DNA from: Methanotrichaceae archaeon
GTDB taxonomy: Archaea; Halobacteriota; Methanosarcinia; Methanotrichales; Methanotrichaceae
Assembly (NCBI GenBank): GCA_013329455.1
Contig: DUKF01000152.1
Location: forward strand, 1 to 6,597
DNA: 6,597 nucleotides
Direction: 5' to 3'
The notes under the pieces were generated by a model. It saw nothing but the letters and a program-made list of their open reading frames with translations, had not been told where the DNA came from and ran no database searches. Each line of letters begins with the position of its first letter. The stretch's first letter is position 1. The position numbers were made by a program, and so were the translations under genes. Below, one piece after another: positions 1 to 4,703 of the stretch.

Positions 1-2
1 CG

Positions 3-24
3 AAAATCTCGGATAAGGGATTTT
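3..24. other. AT-rich inverted repeat, possible end of an upstream transcript
   Basis: AAAATCTC (3-10) can pair with GGGATTTT (17-24) around a six-base loop, with one G-U pair among eight. The 3' arm ends in TTTT, so on the plus strand this could be a weak terminator or mRNA 3' end of a gene outside the window. No T-run follows the stem. The role is a guess; only the pairing is seen. Confidence 0.25.
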
Positions 25-35
25 AGCAGGAAAGG

Positions 36-42
36 TTAATAT
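36..42 (+). promoter_or_regulatory. possible TATA box for the GAPDH-like gene
   Basis: TTAATAT (36-42), preceded by a purine-rich AGGAAAGG, resembles an archaeal TATA box with a BRE-like upstream element. A start site about 25 nt further would lie near 65, giving a very short leader that begins at the Shine-Dalgarno. It is the best AT-rich candidate in the 78 bases upstream of the gene, but the match is modest and the gene could instead be read from further upstream. Confidence 0.3.
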
Positions 43-64
43 CGTGACACTTCTCTAACCTAGC

Positions 65-71
65 AAGGAGG
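65..71 (+). promoter_or_regulatory. strong Shine-Dalgarno that fixes a TTG start
   Basis: AAGGAGG lies seven bases before the TTG at 79. It is a near-perfect complement to the 3' end of archaeal 16S rRNA and supports TTG as the start codon. No in-frame ATG or GTG lies between the site and the body of the protein. Confidence 0.8.
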
Positions 72-78
72 AATCAGA

Positions 79-1233
79 TTGAAATCTAATGCTGGCTTCG
101 TTGGATTTGACGGAACGGAAAACAAGAGAACAGTTCTCGCCCTGGATATGGCCAAGAAGGCCGCTGGAATCGGGGGCGAATTGAACATCCTCTTGCGCCA
201 GCCCCACGGCAGGGCGAAGAGTACCCTGAGGAAGCTGATCAGGATCGGCGACGTCAAAGCCTACATCTCGGACGATTCGGATAAGGCCAAGTGGGAAAAG
301 GCGGGCTTTTCGATCCAGGGCGGCTACAACGACTTCTTCGAGGACTCCGACTTCGTTTTGGTCGGAACCCCAGGAGATCAGGAAGCGCCTTACGTCGAGG
401 CGGGACTCGCCCACGACTGCACAGTCTCCCTTATGGGCGGAGCCCACAGGAACAAGATAATGGCAGCTCTCAAGGAGAATGGCGTCGAGATACCAGACGA
501 TCTGAAGGCGGACTTCGAGCGTGAGTTCTTCTTCGGGCTTGAGAACTACGAGACATTCCTAAAGGCGAAGCCAAAGGTCATCCAGTGCACAAGCTGTAAC
601 ACCACGGGAATCTGCAGGGCGTCTCTTGCGGCAAGGCCTCTCGGCCTCAAGACGATCATGGGCAACATCAACCGAAGGCACGGCGACCCCCACACCGTCG
701 TGAGAGCCTCACCCAGTGCAGTCTCCATCGGCAAGGGCGTGGGTCACCAGGGAACCGACGCGGGGACTGTCTTCGAGGAGGTCACCTACAGCATCAGGGC
801 GAGCAAGATCCCGACCACCGTGCCCCACACAAGCTTCCTCGGCTTCGTCTTCGATGGCGAAGTGACCCCTGAGGATCTGGTCGAGAGCATGGCGAAGACC
901 CGAGAGGTCGTAGTCGTACCTTACGAGGACGAGGCCGGACGTAAGCACGAATGGACGAGCGAAATTCTGGAGGCTTTCCTCTCCGGGTTCGAGCGGCCCA
1001 TCAGCCCCGAGATCTTCGAGCTTCTCGTATCCGATTCGATAATCCCCGTCAAGCTCGGCGACTACACCATACTCCAGGTGGCGATGATGGTCGAGCAGAT
1101 GTCGATCGCCGTCCCCAACCACGTCGAGTCTTATCTCCTGAGCGCGGGCTACTCGCCAGAGAAGGTTCACAGCACTGTGGATGAGGCCCTCACCTGCGTC
1201 CACGGCGTCTGGCCGGACAGGCTGAGCACCTGA
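79..1233 (+). CDS. diverged archaeal type II glyceraldehyde-3-phosphate dehydrogenase paralog
   Basis: The 384-residue protein has the architecture of archaeal type II GAPDH, which oxidises glyceraldehyde 3-phosphate with NAD(P). The active-site block SCNTTG is at 172-177 (nucleophile Cys173), an RRxxDP-like segment at 199-204, and PTTVPH at 246-251 (residues T246-T251 region) places His250 about 77 residues after the Cys, where the family has its catalytic histidine. A TPG at 97-99 and NYE at 156-158 also match. The protein is odd in several ways. The N-terminal Rossmann loop reads VGFDGTENKR, where the family has roughly VNGYGTIGKR, so two of three glycines are lost. The C-terminal family block HQES..VPEN is only faintly kept (VEQMSIAVPN, 338-347). 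At 384 residues it is longer than the usual ~335-345. Translation starts at TTG behind a strong Shine-Dalgarno. Superfamily membership is fairly sure. Whether it acts on glyceraldehyde 3-phosphate, or binds NAD(P) normally, is open, so no gene symbol is given. Confidence 0.75.
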   Translation: MKSNAGFVGFDGTENKRTVLALDMAKKAAGIGGELNILLRQPHGRAKSTLRKLIRIGDVKAYISDDSDKAKWEKAGFSIQGGYNDFFEDSDFVLVGTPGDQEAPYVEAGLAHDCTVSLMGGAHRNKIMAALKENGVEIPDDLKADFEREFFFGLENYETFLKAKPKVIQCTSCNTTGICRASLAARPLGLKTIMGNINRRHGDPHTVVRASPSAVSIGKGVGHQGTDAGTVFEEVTYSIRASKIPTTVPHTSFLGFVFDGEVTPEDLVESMAKTREVVVVPYEDEAGRKHEWTSEILEAFLSGFERPISPEIFELLVSDSIIPVKLGDYTILQVAMMVEQMSIAVPNHVESYLLSAGYSPEKVHSTVDEALTCVHGVWPDRLST

Positions 1234-1250
1234 GACCCCCCACAATTTTT

Positions 1251-2309
1251 ATGTCTGAAGACCCGATCTGTGGCGACCTTTCCAAAGACAAGGTCCTTCT
1301 CGGAAAAGAAGCGACAGAGGAGCTTTACGGGCAGGGCTGCTTCGGAAGGCCCGTCGGCGGGGGCCTTGAGCTTTCCCTCGTCGAGGCAGCTTACCTTCTG
1401 GACCGGGGCAGGATCGGCGTCCGCCTCGATGGGAAGGATCTCGACTTTCGATCCTTCTTCGAGACTGCGACCGCAAGAGAAGCGGGTTTCGAGTTCAGGT
1501 ACGTCGTCTACAAAGACCTTCGTGAGAGGGGCTACTACGTCCAGCCGGGGGTCACCGATTTTCGGGTCTACCCCAGGGGTGGGAGGCCTGGAAAGACACC
1601 TGCCGAGTTTTACGTCCAGGTGATCTCTGAGAGGCTTCCGGTATCTCTCAAGGAGCTGGTGGAGCCAACGAAGGTCGCAAGGCAAATGAGAAAGAGGCTC
1701 ATGCTGGCGGTCGTCGATGAGGAGAGCGACATAACCTTCTACGAGGTGAGGGAGAGGGGCCTGAAGGGGGATATGAAAGTCGAGGCCCACGGCGGCACCG
1801 CCACCCTCCTCGAAGACCGGGTGATGCTCTGGGACCCGGAGTCCTCAGAACTTCTTCACGAGCGGGGTTTCTACGGAAAGCCCGTGGGCGGAAGGCTCCA
1901 GCTCTCCCTGGTGGAGTCGGCATACCTTCTCGAGAAGGGGGTCCTCGATATAGTCGATCGGGCTGGCACACTGCTGAGCCTCGAAGAGTTCGTAAAACGG
2001 GCAAAGCTCGTCGAGAACGACTTTGATATGAAGTACCGAGTCTACCGGGACCTTCGGGACCAAAACCTCGTGGTAAAGACCGGGTTCAAGTTCGGAAGCC
2101 ACTTTCGGGTCTACAAAAGAGTGGAGGGCCCAAAGAAGGTGCCCCATTCCGAGTATCTGGTCCACTCCGTGCCCGATGACTACGTATTTCACCTGCCAGT
2201 GGTCTCCCGGGCCGTAAGGCTCGCCCACAGCGTGAGAAAGCTGATGGTCTTCGCCTACCAGGACGATGGCGAAGTGAAGTATCTGGAGATCAGGCGGCTC
2301 AAGCCCTGA
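1251..2309 (+). CDS. endA: tRNA-intron endonuclease EndA, two-repeat (alpha-2 type)
   Basis: EndA cuts bulge-helix-bulge introns out of archaeal pre-tRNAs, leaving ends for ligation. This 352-residue form contains two copies of the endonuclease unit. Paired blocks are FGRPVGGGLELSLVEAAYLL (31-50) and YGKPVGGRLQLSLVESAYLL (208-227), then YVVYKDLRERG (84-94) and YRVYRDLRDQN (262-272). The C-terminal copy carries the full catalytic triad: Tyr288 in FRVYKR, His299 in VPHSEY and Lys330 in HSVRKL, equivalent to Tyr115/His125/Lys156 of the Methanocaldococcus jannaschii enzyme. The N-terminal copy keeps Tyr107 and Lys148 but has Ala118 where the histidine should be, so it should be catalytically dead and structural, as in the Archaeoglobus-type homodimer. 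It is somewhat longer than the ~305-residue Archaeoglobus enzyme. It begins 17 nt after the GAPDH-like gene with no clear Shine-Dalgarno, and is followed after 8 nt by a TPR gene. Family and catalytic domain are very secure. Confidence 0.95.
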   Translation: MSEDPICGDLSKDKVLLGKEATEELYGQGCFGRPVGGGLELSLVEAAYLLDRGRIGVRLDGKDLDFRSFFETATAREAGFEFRYVVYKDLRERGYYVQPGVTDFRVYPRGGRPGKTPAEFYVQVISERLPVSLKELVEPTKVARQMRKRLMLAVVDEESDITFYEVRERGLKGDMKVEAHGGTATLLEDRVMLWDPESSELLHERGFYGKPVGGRLQLSLVESAYLLEKGVLDIVDRAGTLLSLEEFVKRAKLVENDFDMKYRVYRDLRDQNLVVKTGFKFGSHFRVYKRVEGPKKVPHSEYLVHSVPDDYVFHLPVVSRAVRLAHSVRKLMVFAYQDDGEVKYLEIRRLKP

Positions 2310-2317
2310 TTTCAGAT

Positions 2318-2779
2318 ATGGCCCCCAACGGCCGCGGCCTTCACCGCCTTTTTTTATCCCTTCACCGTCTTTTCCGCCCTGAGAGGTCTTCGGCCGATCT
2401 TCGAGAGCTGATCTTCGAAGGCGATTTCTTGCTCAGAGAGGGTAGGCTCGATCCTGCTCTGAAGTCTTACCGGAAAGCCGCCCGGATCGATCCGGGGAAC
2501 GTCACGGCATGGAAGAAGTCCGCCATGATCTATGGGATGATGGGAAGGTACATGGAGGCGATCGCCTCCCTCGACCGGGCGACGAAGATCGATCCTTTCG
2601 ATCACCAGGCCTGGATGCACCGGGGCTTTCTTCTCTGGCGACTGGAGATGTGGCAGGACGCTCTGACCAGTTTCGAGCGAGCCGCAGCCCTCGATTCTGA
2701 AGACGGGTACGCCCGCTACTGCAGGATTGTGACGGCTGAAGAGATGATGAAAAGAAGACGAAGCCGATCCAGAAAATAA
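2318..2779 (+). CDS. small TPR-repeat protein downstream of endA
   Basis: This 153-residue protein has three adjacent 34-residue tetratricopeptide repeats: about 27-60 (ELIFEGDFLLREGRLDPALK region), 61-94 (WKKSAMIYGMMGRYMEAIAS region) and 95-128 (WMHRGFLLWRLEMWQDALTS region). Each shows the helix-turn-helix pattern with the small residues and the late Pro or Ser of the motif (IDPG, IDPF, LDSE). TPRs are protein-binding scaffolds; no partner is visible. The N-terminus is basic and amphipathic with a doubled LHRLF (8-12 and 15-19), and the C-terminus is highly basic (KRRRSRSRK), so an interaction with nucleic acid or membrane is conceivable but unproven. There is no signal peptide or membrane span. 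It starts 8 nt after the endA stop without a good Shine-Dalgarno, suggesting translational coupling. The ATG is chosen because the only later start-like codon (a TTG in the first repeat) would break TPR1. The specific function is unknown. Confidence 0.8.
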   Translation: MAPNGRGLHRLFLSLHRLFRPERSSADLRELIFEGDFLLREGRLDPALKSYRKAARIDPGNVTAWKKSAMIYGMMGRYMEAIASLDRATKIDPFDHQAWMHRGFLLWRLEMWQDALTSFERAAALDSEDGYARYCRIVTAEEMMKRRRSRSRK

Positions 2780-2820
2780 ACATCTGGGTCGCGAAACGAA
2801 AGATCTCTAAGAGCGGCTGA
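2780..2820. other. convergent intergenic spacer
   Basis: These 41 bases separate the plus-strand TPR gene from the 3' end of the minus-strand tRNA. Read on the minus strand just past the tRNA there is a mildly T-rich CTTTCGTTTCG, which could help end the tRNA transcript. No convincing terminator is present for either direction. Confidence 0.35.
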
Positions 2821-2892
2821 TGGACTCGGCGGGATTCGAACCCGCGGCCTCTACCTTGCGAAGGTAGCGATCTACCCCTGATCTACGAGCCC
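2821..2892 (-). tRNA. tRNA-Ala (anticodon CGC)
   Basis: The 72-base cloverleaf folds completely by eye. The acceptor stem pairs GGGCTCG with CGAGTCC, the D stem pairs GATC with GATC, the anticodon stem pairs CTACC with GGTAG around the loop TTCGCAA, and the T stem pairs GCGGG with CCCGC around TTCGAAT. The discriminator base is A. Anticodon CGC reads GCG alanine codons. The third acceptor pair is G3-U70, the classical alanine identity determinant, which confirms the assignment. CCA is not encoded (the genomic sequence after A73 is TCA), so the end must be added by CCA transferase. There is no intron, so this tRNA is not a substrate of the neighbouring EndA. It lies 28 nt after the EF-1beta stop on the same strand. 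It may be processed from that transcript, or use a weak A-rich TATA-like element (CTAAAAC) overlapping the EF-1beta stop about 30 nt upstream. Confidence 0.97.
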
Positions 2893-2920
2893 GCAATTAA
2901 AACGGTGAAAAGAGGGGGTT

Positions 2921-3187
2921 TTAGAGCAGTCCTACCTCTTCAACCTCTACCGACTGGACGCCTTCCACCCCAGCGACGGCGACTTCCAGCTCCTCGGTCC
3001 CGGTGACGCCCTCTGCCAGGATCACGGCCACCATCAGCGCCTTCAGGCCGAAAGCGATCGGCTCTTCGGCGAAACCGTGAAGCCTCGCACCTTCTGGAAG
3101 GACAGACTTTATGGTCTCCTTCATCTTTTCCATGTCAACGTCAGCGCCCTCGGGCATTATCTTCAGCTTCGCAGCAACTTCCCCCAC
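2921..3187 (-). CDS. ef1b: archaeal translation elongation factor 1-beta (EF-1beta)
   Basis: EF-1beta is the guanine-nucleotide exchange factor that recharges EF-1alpha with GTP after it delivers aminoacyl-tRNA to the ribosome. The 88 residues match the usual archaeal length of about 88-91 and the single ferredoxin-like domain. Recognisable blocks are the start GEVAAKLKIMPEGADVDMEK (2-21), the central IAFGLKALMVAVIL (44-57), and the end VEGVQSVEVEEVGLL (74-88). The last of these contains the conserved strand that closes the fold. The start is a GTG (3185-3187), chosen because GAGG lies seven bases upstream and the protein then begins exactly where the family does. The stop codon of the zinc-ribbon gene lies inside this ribosome-binding region, so the two are probably coupled. 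It is third in a minus-strand set after probable mfnE and the zinc ribbon, and before tRNA-Ala. Confidence 0.95.
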   Translation of the reverse strand: MGEVAAKLKIMPEGADVDMEKMKETIKSVLPEGARLHGFAEEPIAFGLKALMVAVILAEGVTGTEELEVAVAGVEGVQSVEVEEVGLL

Positions 3188-3190
3188 GAT

Positions 3191-3198
3191 ATCACCTC
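3191..3198 (-). promoter_or_regulatory. Shine-Dalgarno of EF-1beta overlapping the upstream stop codon
   Basis: On the minus strand the sequence reads GTGAGGTGATATC and then the GTG start. GAGGTGAT is a good Shine-Dalgarno, and the TGA at its 5' edge (3199-3197) is the stop of the zinc-ribbon gene. A ribosome ending one gene would sit directly on the start signal of the next. Confidence 0.7.
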
Positions 3199-3364
3199 AC
3201 GGCCCCAAAAACCCACAGTTGGGACACGTATAGGGGTTGCTCTGCTTTCTGCACCTGTTGCACCTCGTAATTATCTCCCCACAGTTGGGGCAGGGGAACC
3301 TGGCGCCATCCGGCCCGATCAGCGTTACTCCGCATGACATGCATCTGTCTGATTTTTCAGTCAT
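3197..3364 (-). CDS. small four-CxxC zinc-ribbon protein (HVO_2753-like)
   Basis: This 55-residue protein is encoded between probable mfnE and EF-1beta. It starts [18 protein letters not shown] and carries four CxxC knuckles: Cys8/Cys11, Cys25/Cys28 (CPNCG), Cys35/Cys38 (CNRC) and Cys47/Cys50 (CPNCG). It ends FLGP. Eight cysteines in four knuckles are enough for two zinc sites. The spacing and length match the small archaeal zinc-finger family typified by HVO_2753 of Haloferax volcanii, commonly found beside EF-1beta. Its molecular role is not established; its position suggests RNA or ribosome contact, which is inference. The ATG at 3362-3364 is chosen because an upstream in-frame-independent ATG is followed at once by TAG. 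The gene starts 10 nt after the mfnE stop and ends 9 nt before the EF-1beta start. It is easily missed because of its size. Confidence 0.88.
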   Translation of the reverse strand: MTEKSDRCMSCGVTLIGPDGARFPCPNCGEIITRCNRCRKQSNPYTCPNCGFLGP

Positions 3365-3374
3365 GTTACTCTCT

Positions 3375-4058
3375 CTACATGCTTTGATCGATCCCAGGGT
3401 ATAAACTTTCCCTTACGTCAGGACCGCTCCGACCTTCACTCCTACCTCTTATAAGGGTTCCGCCCTTCCCCGTCTTCAAGTTCGCGATGAACCGGTCCGG
3501 GCGAGTCCCATCCAGGACGAGGCAACTTCTGCCGGATCTCCTCAAAATCCGAAGAGCGCCCTGGTCGATGCAGGTCTTCTTTCCTATGAGGGACTCTGCC
3601 GAGATCTCGCCTGCGACCTCGCCCTCCAGGATCACACCGTCAACATCGGTGGCCTTGATGAAATCGGCCGCAAGTCTCCAGGCGACGAGGGCGGCGACGG
3701 AGTCGGAGGTGTAATCCCAGCTGTGCTCCAGGCCTTGATCGTCCTCACTCAAAGGCCGGTAGGGTAGGAGGATCCAAACACCAGATGTCGGCCTTGAGAT
3801 CGTCTCGGTCAAAACAGCCCCGGTTCCGTCCGCTAGAAGTCCAGAGAACTGCTCCATCGCCAGGACCGCCATCCAGTGAGCCGTCTCATCCGATAGATGA
3901 TATTTCTGGTAGATCTCTCTCACCAGATCCGCCATGGGGCCGCCGCCCGGAACTACTAGAAATGCGTGGCCTTCCTCTGAGAGGTCGACGAGGCCCTTCA
4001 CGATATCTCTGGAGACGTCGATCAGACTTCCGCCAATTTTAATTACGCAGAAGGTCAT
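3375..4058 (-). CDS. mfnE: probable MfnE, aminomethylfuran-methyl-phosphate kinase (amino acid kinase fold)
   Basis: The 227-residue protein has the aspartate/glutamate/uridylate kinase fold: KIGGSL (7-12) as the first phosphate-binding glycine loop, [10 protein letters not shown] (35-44) as the second, [11 protein letters not shown] (113-123) as a substrate-side block, KATDVDGV (135-142) for nucleotide binding, and [10 protein letters not shown] (180-189). MfnE (MJ0458 in M. jannaschii) phosphorylates 5-(aminomethyl)-3-furanmethanol phosphate to the diphosphate, the activated unit joined to gamma-glutamyltyramine in methanofuran synthesis. Three things point to MfnE rather than aspartokinase, UMP kinase or isopentenyl phosphate kinase: the small size, the WD.TSDS block, and the setting next to EF-1beta, a neighbourhood I recall for MJ0458/MJ0459. 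A longer reading up to 4208 is possible, but its extra 50 residues look like translated promoter DNA. The ATG at 4056-4058 puts the KIGGSL loop right after the first strand, as in the family. A TATA box about 24 nt upstream suggests a leaderless or nearly leaderless mRNA. The fold is certain; the exact substrate is probable. Confidence 0.8.
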   Translation of the reverse strand: MTFCVIKIGGSLIDVSRDIVKGLVDLSEEGHAFLVVPGGGPMADLVREIYQKYHLSDETAHWMAVLAMEQFSGLLADGTGAVLTETISRPTSGVWILLPYRPLSEDDQGLEHSWDYTSDSVAALVAWRLAADFIKATDVDGVILEGEVAGEISAESLIGKKTCIDQGALRILRRSGRSCLVLDGTRPDRFIANLKTGKGGTLIRGRSEGRSGPDVRESLYPGIDQSM

Positions 4059-4076
4059 GACAACATCTGGGGCTGC

Positions 4077-4086
4077 AAAGTATATC
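4077..4086 (-). promoter_or_regulatory. TATA box for the mfnE-led gene set
   Basis: On the minus strand GATATACTTT is centred about 24 nt before the mfnE ATG. In archaea the start site falls roughly 25 nt past the TATA centre, so transcription would begin at or next to the ATG and no Shine-Dalgarno is expected; none is seen. The position supports the shorter mfnE start. Confidence 0.5.
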
Positions 4087-4100
4087 TGACGTGCGGATCG

Positions 4101-4121
4101 AACGTATTGAAAACGTATTGA
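4101..4121. repeat. tandem direct repeat AACGTATTGA x2
   Basis: AACGTATTGA occurs at 4101-4110 and again at 4112-4121, an 11-bp period that puts both copies on the same face of the helix. It lies 15-35 bp upstream of the mfnE TATA box, where an archaeal activator or repressor could bind. The repeat is exact; the regulatory role is inferred. Confidence 0.6.
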
Positions 4122-4147
4122 ACGGACGATTGTAAAGAGAAAAGAGC

Positions 4148-4205
4148 GCAAAAGTCGATATTGGATGTAGTGTAAAGGAGGGAGACTAAGTCCATCGACT
4201 TTTGC
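4148..4205. repeat. perfect 12-bp inverted repeat with 34-base spacer
   Basis: GCAAAAGTCGAT (4148-4159) is repeated as its exact reverse complement ATCGACTTTTGC (4194-4205). The pairing does not extend inward or outward. It sits between the two divergent promoters. It might be a paired operator or a cruciform/hairpin, or a trace of a small inserted element. There is no flanking T-run as expected for a terminator. Confidence 0.7.
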
Positions 4206-4222
4206 CATTCCGACCTACGTCA

Positions 4223-4274
4223 TTTGTCGAATATAAACCTTTCGGTGGGCCACTGCCCTTTGTACAATATAAAA
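4223..4274 (+). promoter_or_regulatory. duplicated TATA-like elements upstream of the NUDIX gene
   Basis: TTTGTCGAATATAAA (4223-4237) and TTTGTACAATATAAA (4259-4273) match at 13 of 15 positions and are 36 bp apart. Each contains an archaeal TATA core (TATAAAC, 4232-4238; TATAAAA, 4268-4274). The upstream copy predicts a start site near 4260 and a short leader before the ATG at 4286. The downstream copy predicts one near 4297, which would give a leaderless mRNA starting at the second ATG (4298). Which is used is not visible. Confidence 0.55.
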
Positions 4275-4285
4275 GTTGTGGTTCG

Positions 4286-4675
4286 ATGAAGACGCCGATG
4301 CTGGCCGCAGACGCCCTCATCCTCTTCGGTGAGGGGATCGTGCTGATAAGAAGAGAGAATCCGCCCTACCAGGGTTGCTACGCCCTTCCTGGAGGCTTTG
4401 TGGAGGTAGGAGAGGCCGTCGAGGAGGCGGCCCAAAGAGAAGCGAAGGAGGAGACCGGCCTTGACGTCGTGCTCTTGAAACAGGTGGGTGTATACTCGAA
4501 GCCCGAACGAGACCCCAGAGGGCACGTCGTCTCGATCTGCTACCTCGCCTGGGGGAGGGGGGAGCTTTCCGCGGGATCGGACGCGAGGTCTGCAGAGGTC
4601 TTCGACCCAGAGGATCTTCCACCTCTCGCCTTCGACCACGCCCAGATCATTCGAGACGGGCTGGAGAAGCTTTAA
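4286..4675 (+). CDS. NUDIX hydrolase, ADP-ribose pyrophosphatase-like
   Basis: NUDIX enzymes cleave nucleoside diphosphates linked to another group, using Mg2+. The 129-residue protein has an intact NUDIX box at 37-59, pattern Gx5Ex7REUxEExGU: Gly37, Glu43, Arg51-Glu52, Glu55-Glu56, Gly58, Leu59. The downstream SKPERDPRGHVVS (71-83) and DHAQII (117-122) are typical of archaeal ADP-ribose pyrophosphatases such as MJ1149, which split ADP-ribose into AMP and ribose 5-phosphate. The size suits a single-domain enzyme. The ATG at 4286 is chosen because the protein then begins MKTPMLAADA, as I recall for relatives. An open frame extends back to a TTG at 4202, but that part is translated promoter DNA. 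A start at the ATG at 4298 is also possible given the TATA spacing. It lies 28 nt before gltX on the same strand, so the two are probably cotranscribed. The exact substrate is inferred. Confidence 0.88.
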   Translation: MKTPMLAADALILFGEGIVLIRRENPPYQGCYALPGGFVEVGEAVEEAAQREAKEETGLDVVLLKQVGVYSKPERDPRGHVVSICYLAWGRGELSAGSDARSAEVFDPEDLPPLAFDHAQIIRDGLEKL

Positions 4676-4688
4676 GATCTGTCCATGC

Positions 4689-4695
4689 GAGGTGA
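4689..4695 (+). promoter_or_regulatory. Shine-Dalgarno that fixes the gltX start
   Basis: GAGGTGA lies eight bases before the ATG at 4704. It supports this start over a 72-residue upstream extension of the same frame, which would run through the NUDIX coding sequence. Confidence 0.75.
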
Positions 4696-4703
4696 GGGTT
4701 TGC

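Larger units (their letters stand above)
4059..4285. other. divergent control region between mfnE and the NUDIX gene
   Basis: This AT-richer 227-base stretch separates two divergent transcription units. It holds the mfnE TATA box, a tandem 10-bp repeat, a perfect 12-bp inverted repeat, and two TATA-like copies facing the NUDIX gene, each listed separately. A purine-rich AAAGGAGGGAG (4174-4184) looks like a Shine-Dalgarno, but no start codon lies at workable distance, and the ATG just before it is followed by TAG. I see no gene or structured RNA here. Confidence 0.6.

Noticed and set aside
709..1245. 178-codon minus-strand open frame opposite the GAPDH-like gene
   Set aside because: It lies opposite the conserved catalytic half of a recognised protein, has no domain or start signal, and is best read as a shadow.
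1167..1790. 207-codon minus-strand open frame across the endA start
   Set aside because: It is antisense to endA and the GAPDH-like 3' end, and no family is recognisable.
3077..3337. 86-codon plus-strand open frame across ef1b and the zinc ribbon
   Set aside because: The opposite strand carries two proteins with clear family signatures and linked ribosome-binding signals; this frame shows no motif.
4174..4184. AAAGGAGGGAG as the ribosome site of a hidden small gene
   Set aside because: No ATG, GTG or TTG lies 4-12 nt downstream, and the nearby ATG is followed directly by TAG.
4059..4208. 50-residue N-terminal extension of mfnE
   Set aside because: The extension covers the promoter repeats and TATA box, is not kinase-like, and the fold begins properly at the ATG at 4056-4058.
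4202..4285. 28-residue N-terminal extension of the NUDIX protein from a TTG
   Set aside because: It translates the duplicated TATA blocks, and the Shine-Dalgarno-like run is about 20 nt away, too far for use.
4488..4703. 72-residue N-terminal extension of gltX
   Set aside because: It overlaps the NUDIX gene in another frame, is low-complexity, and a Shine-Dalgarno lies before the ATG at 4704.
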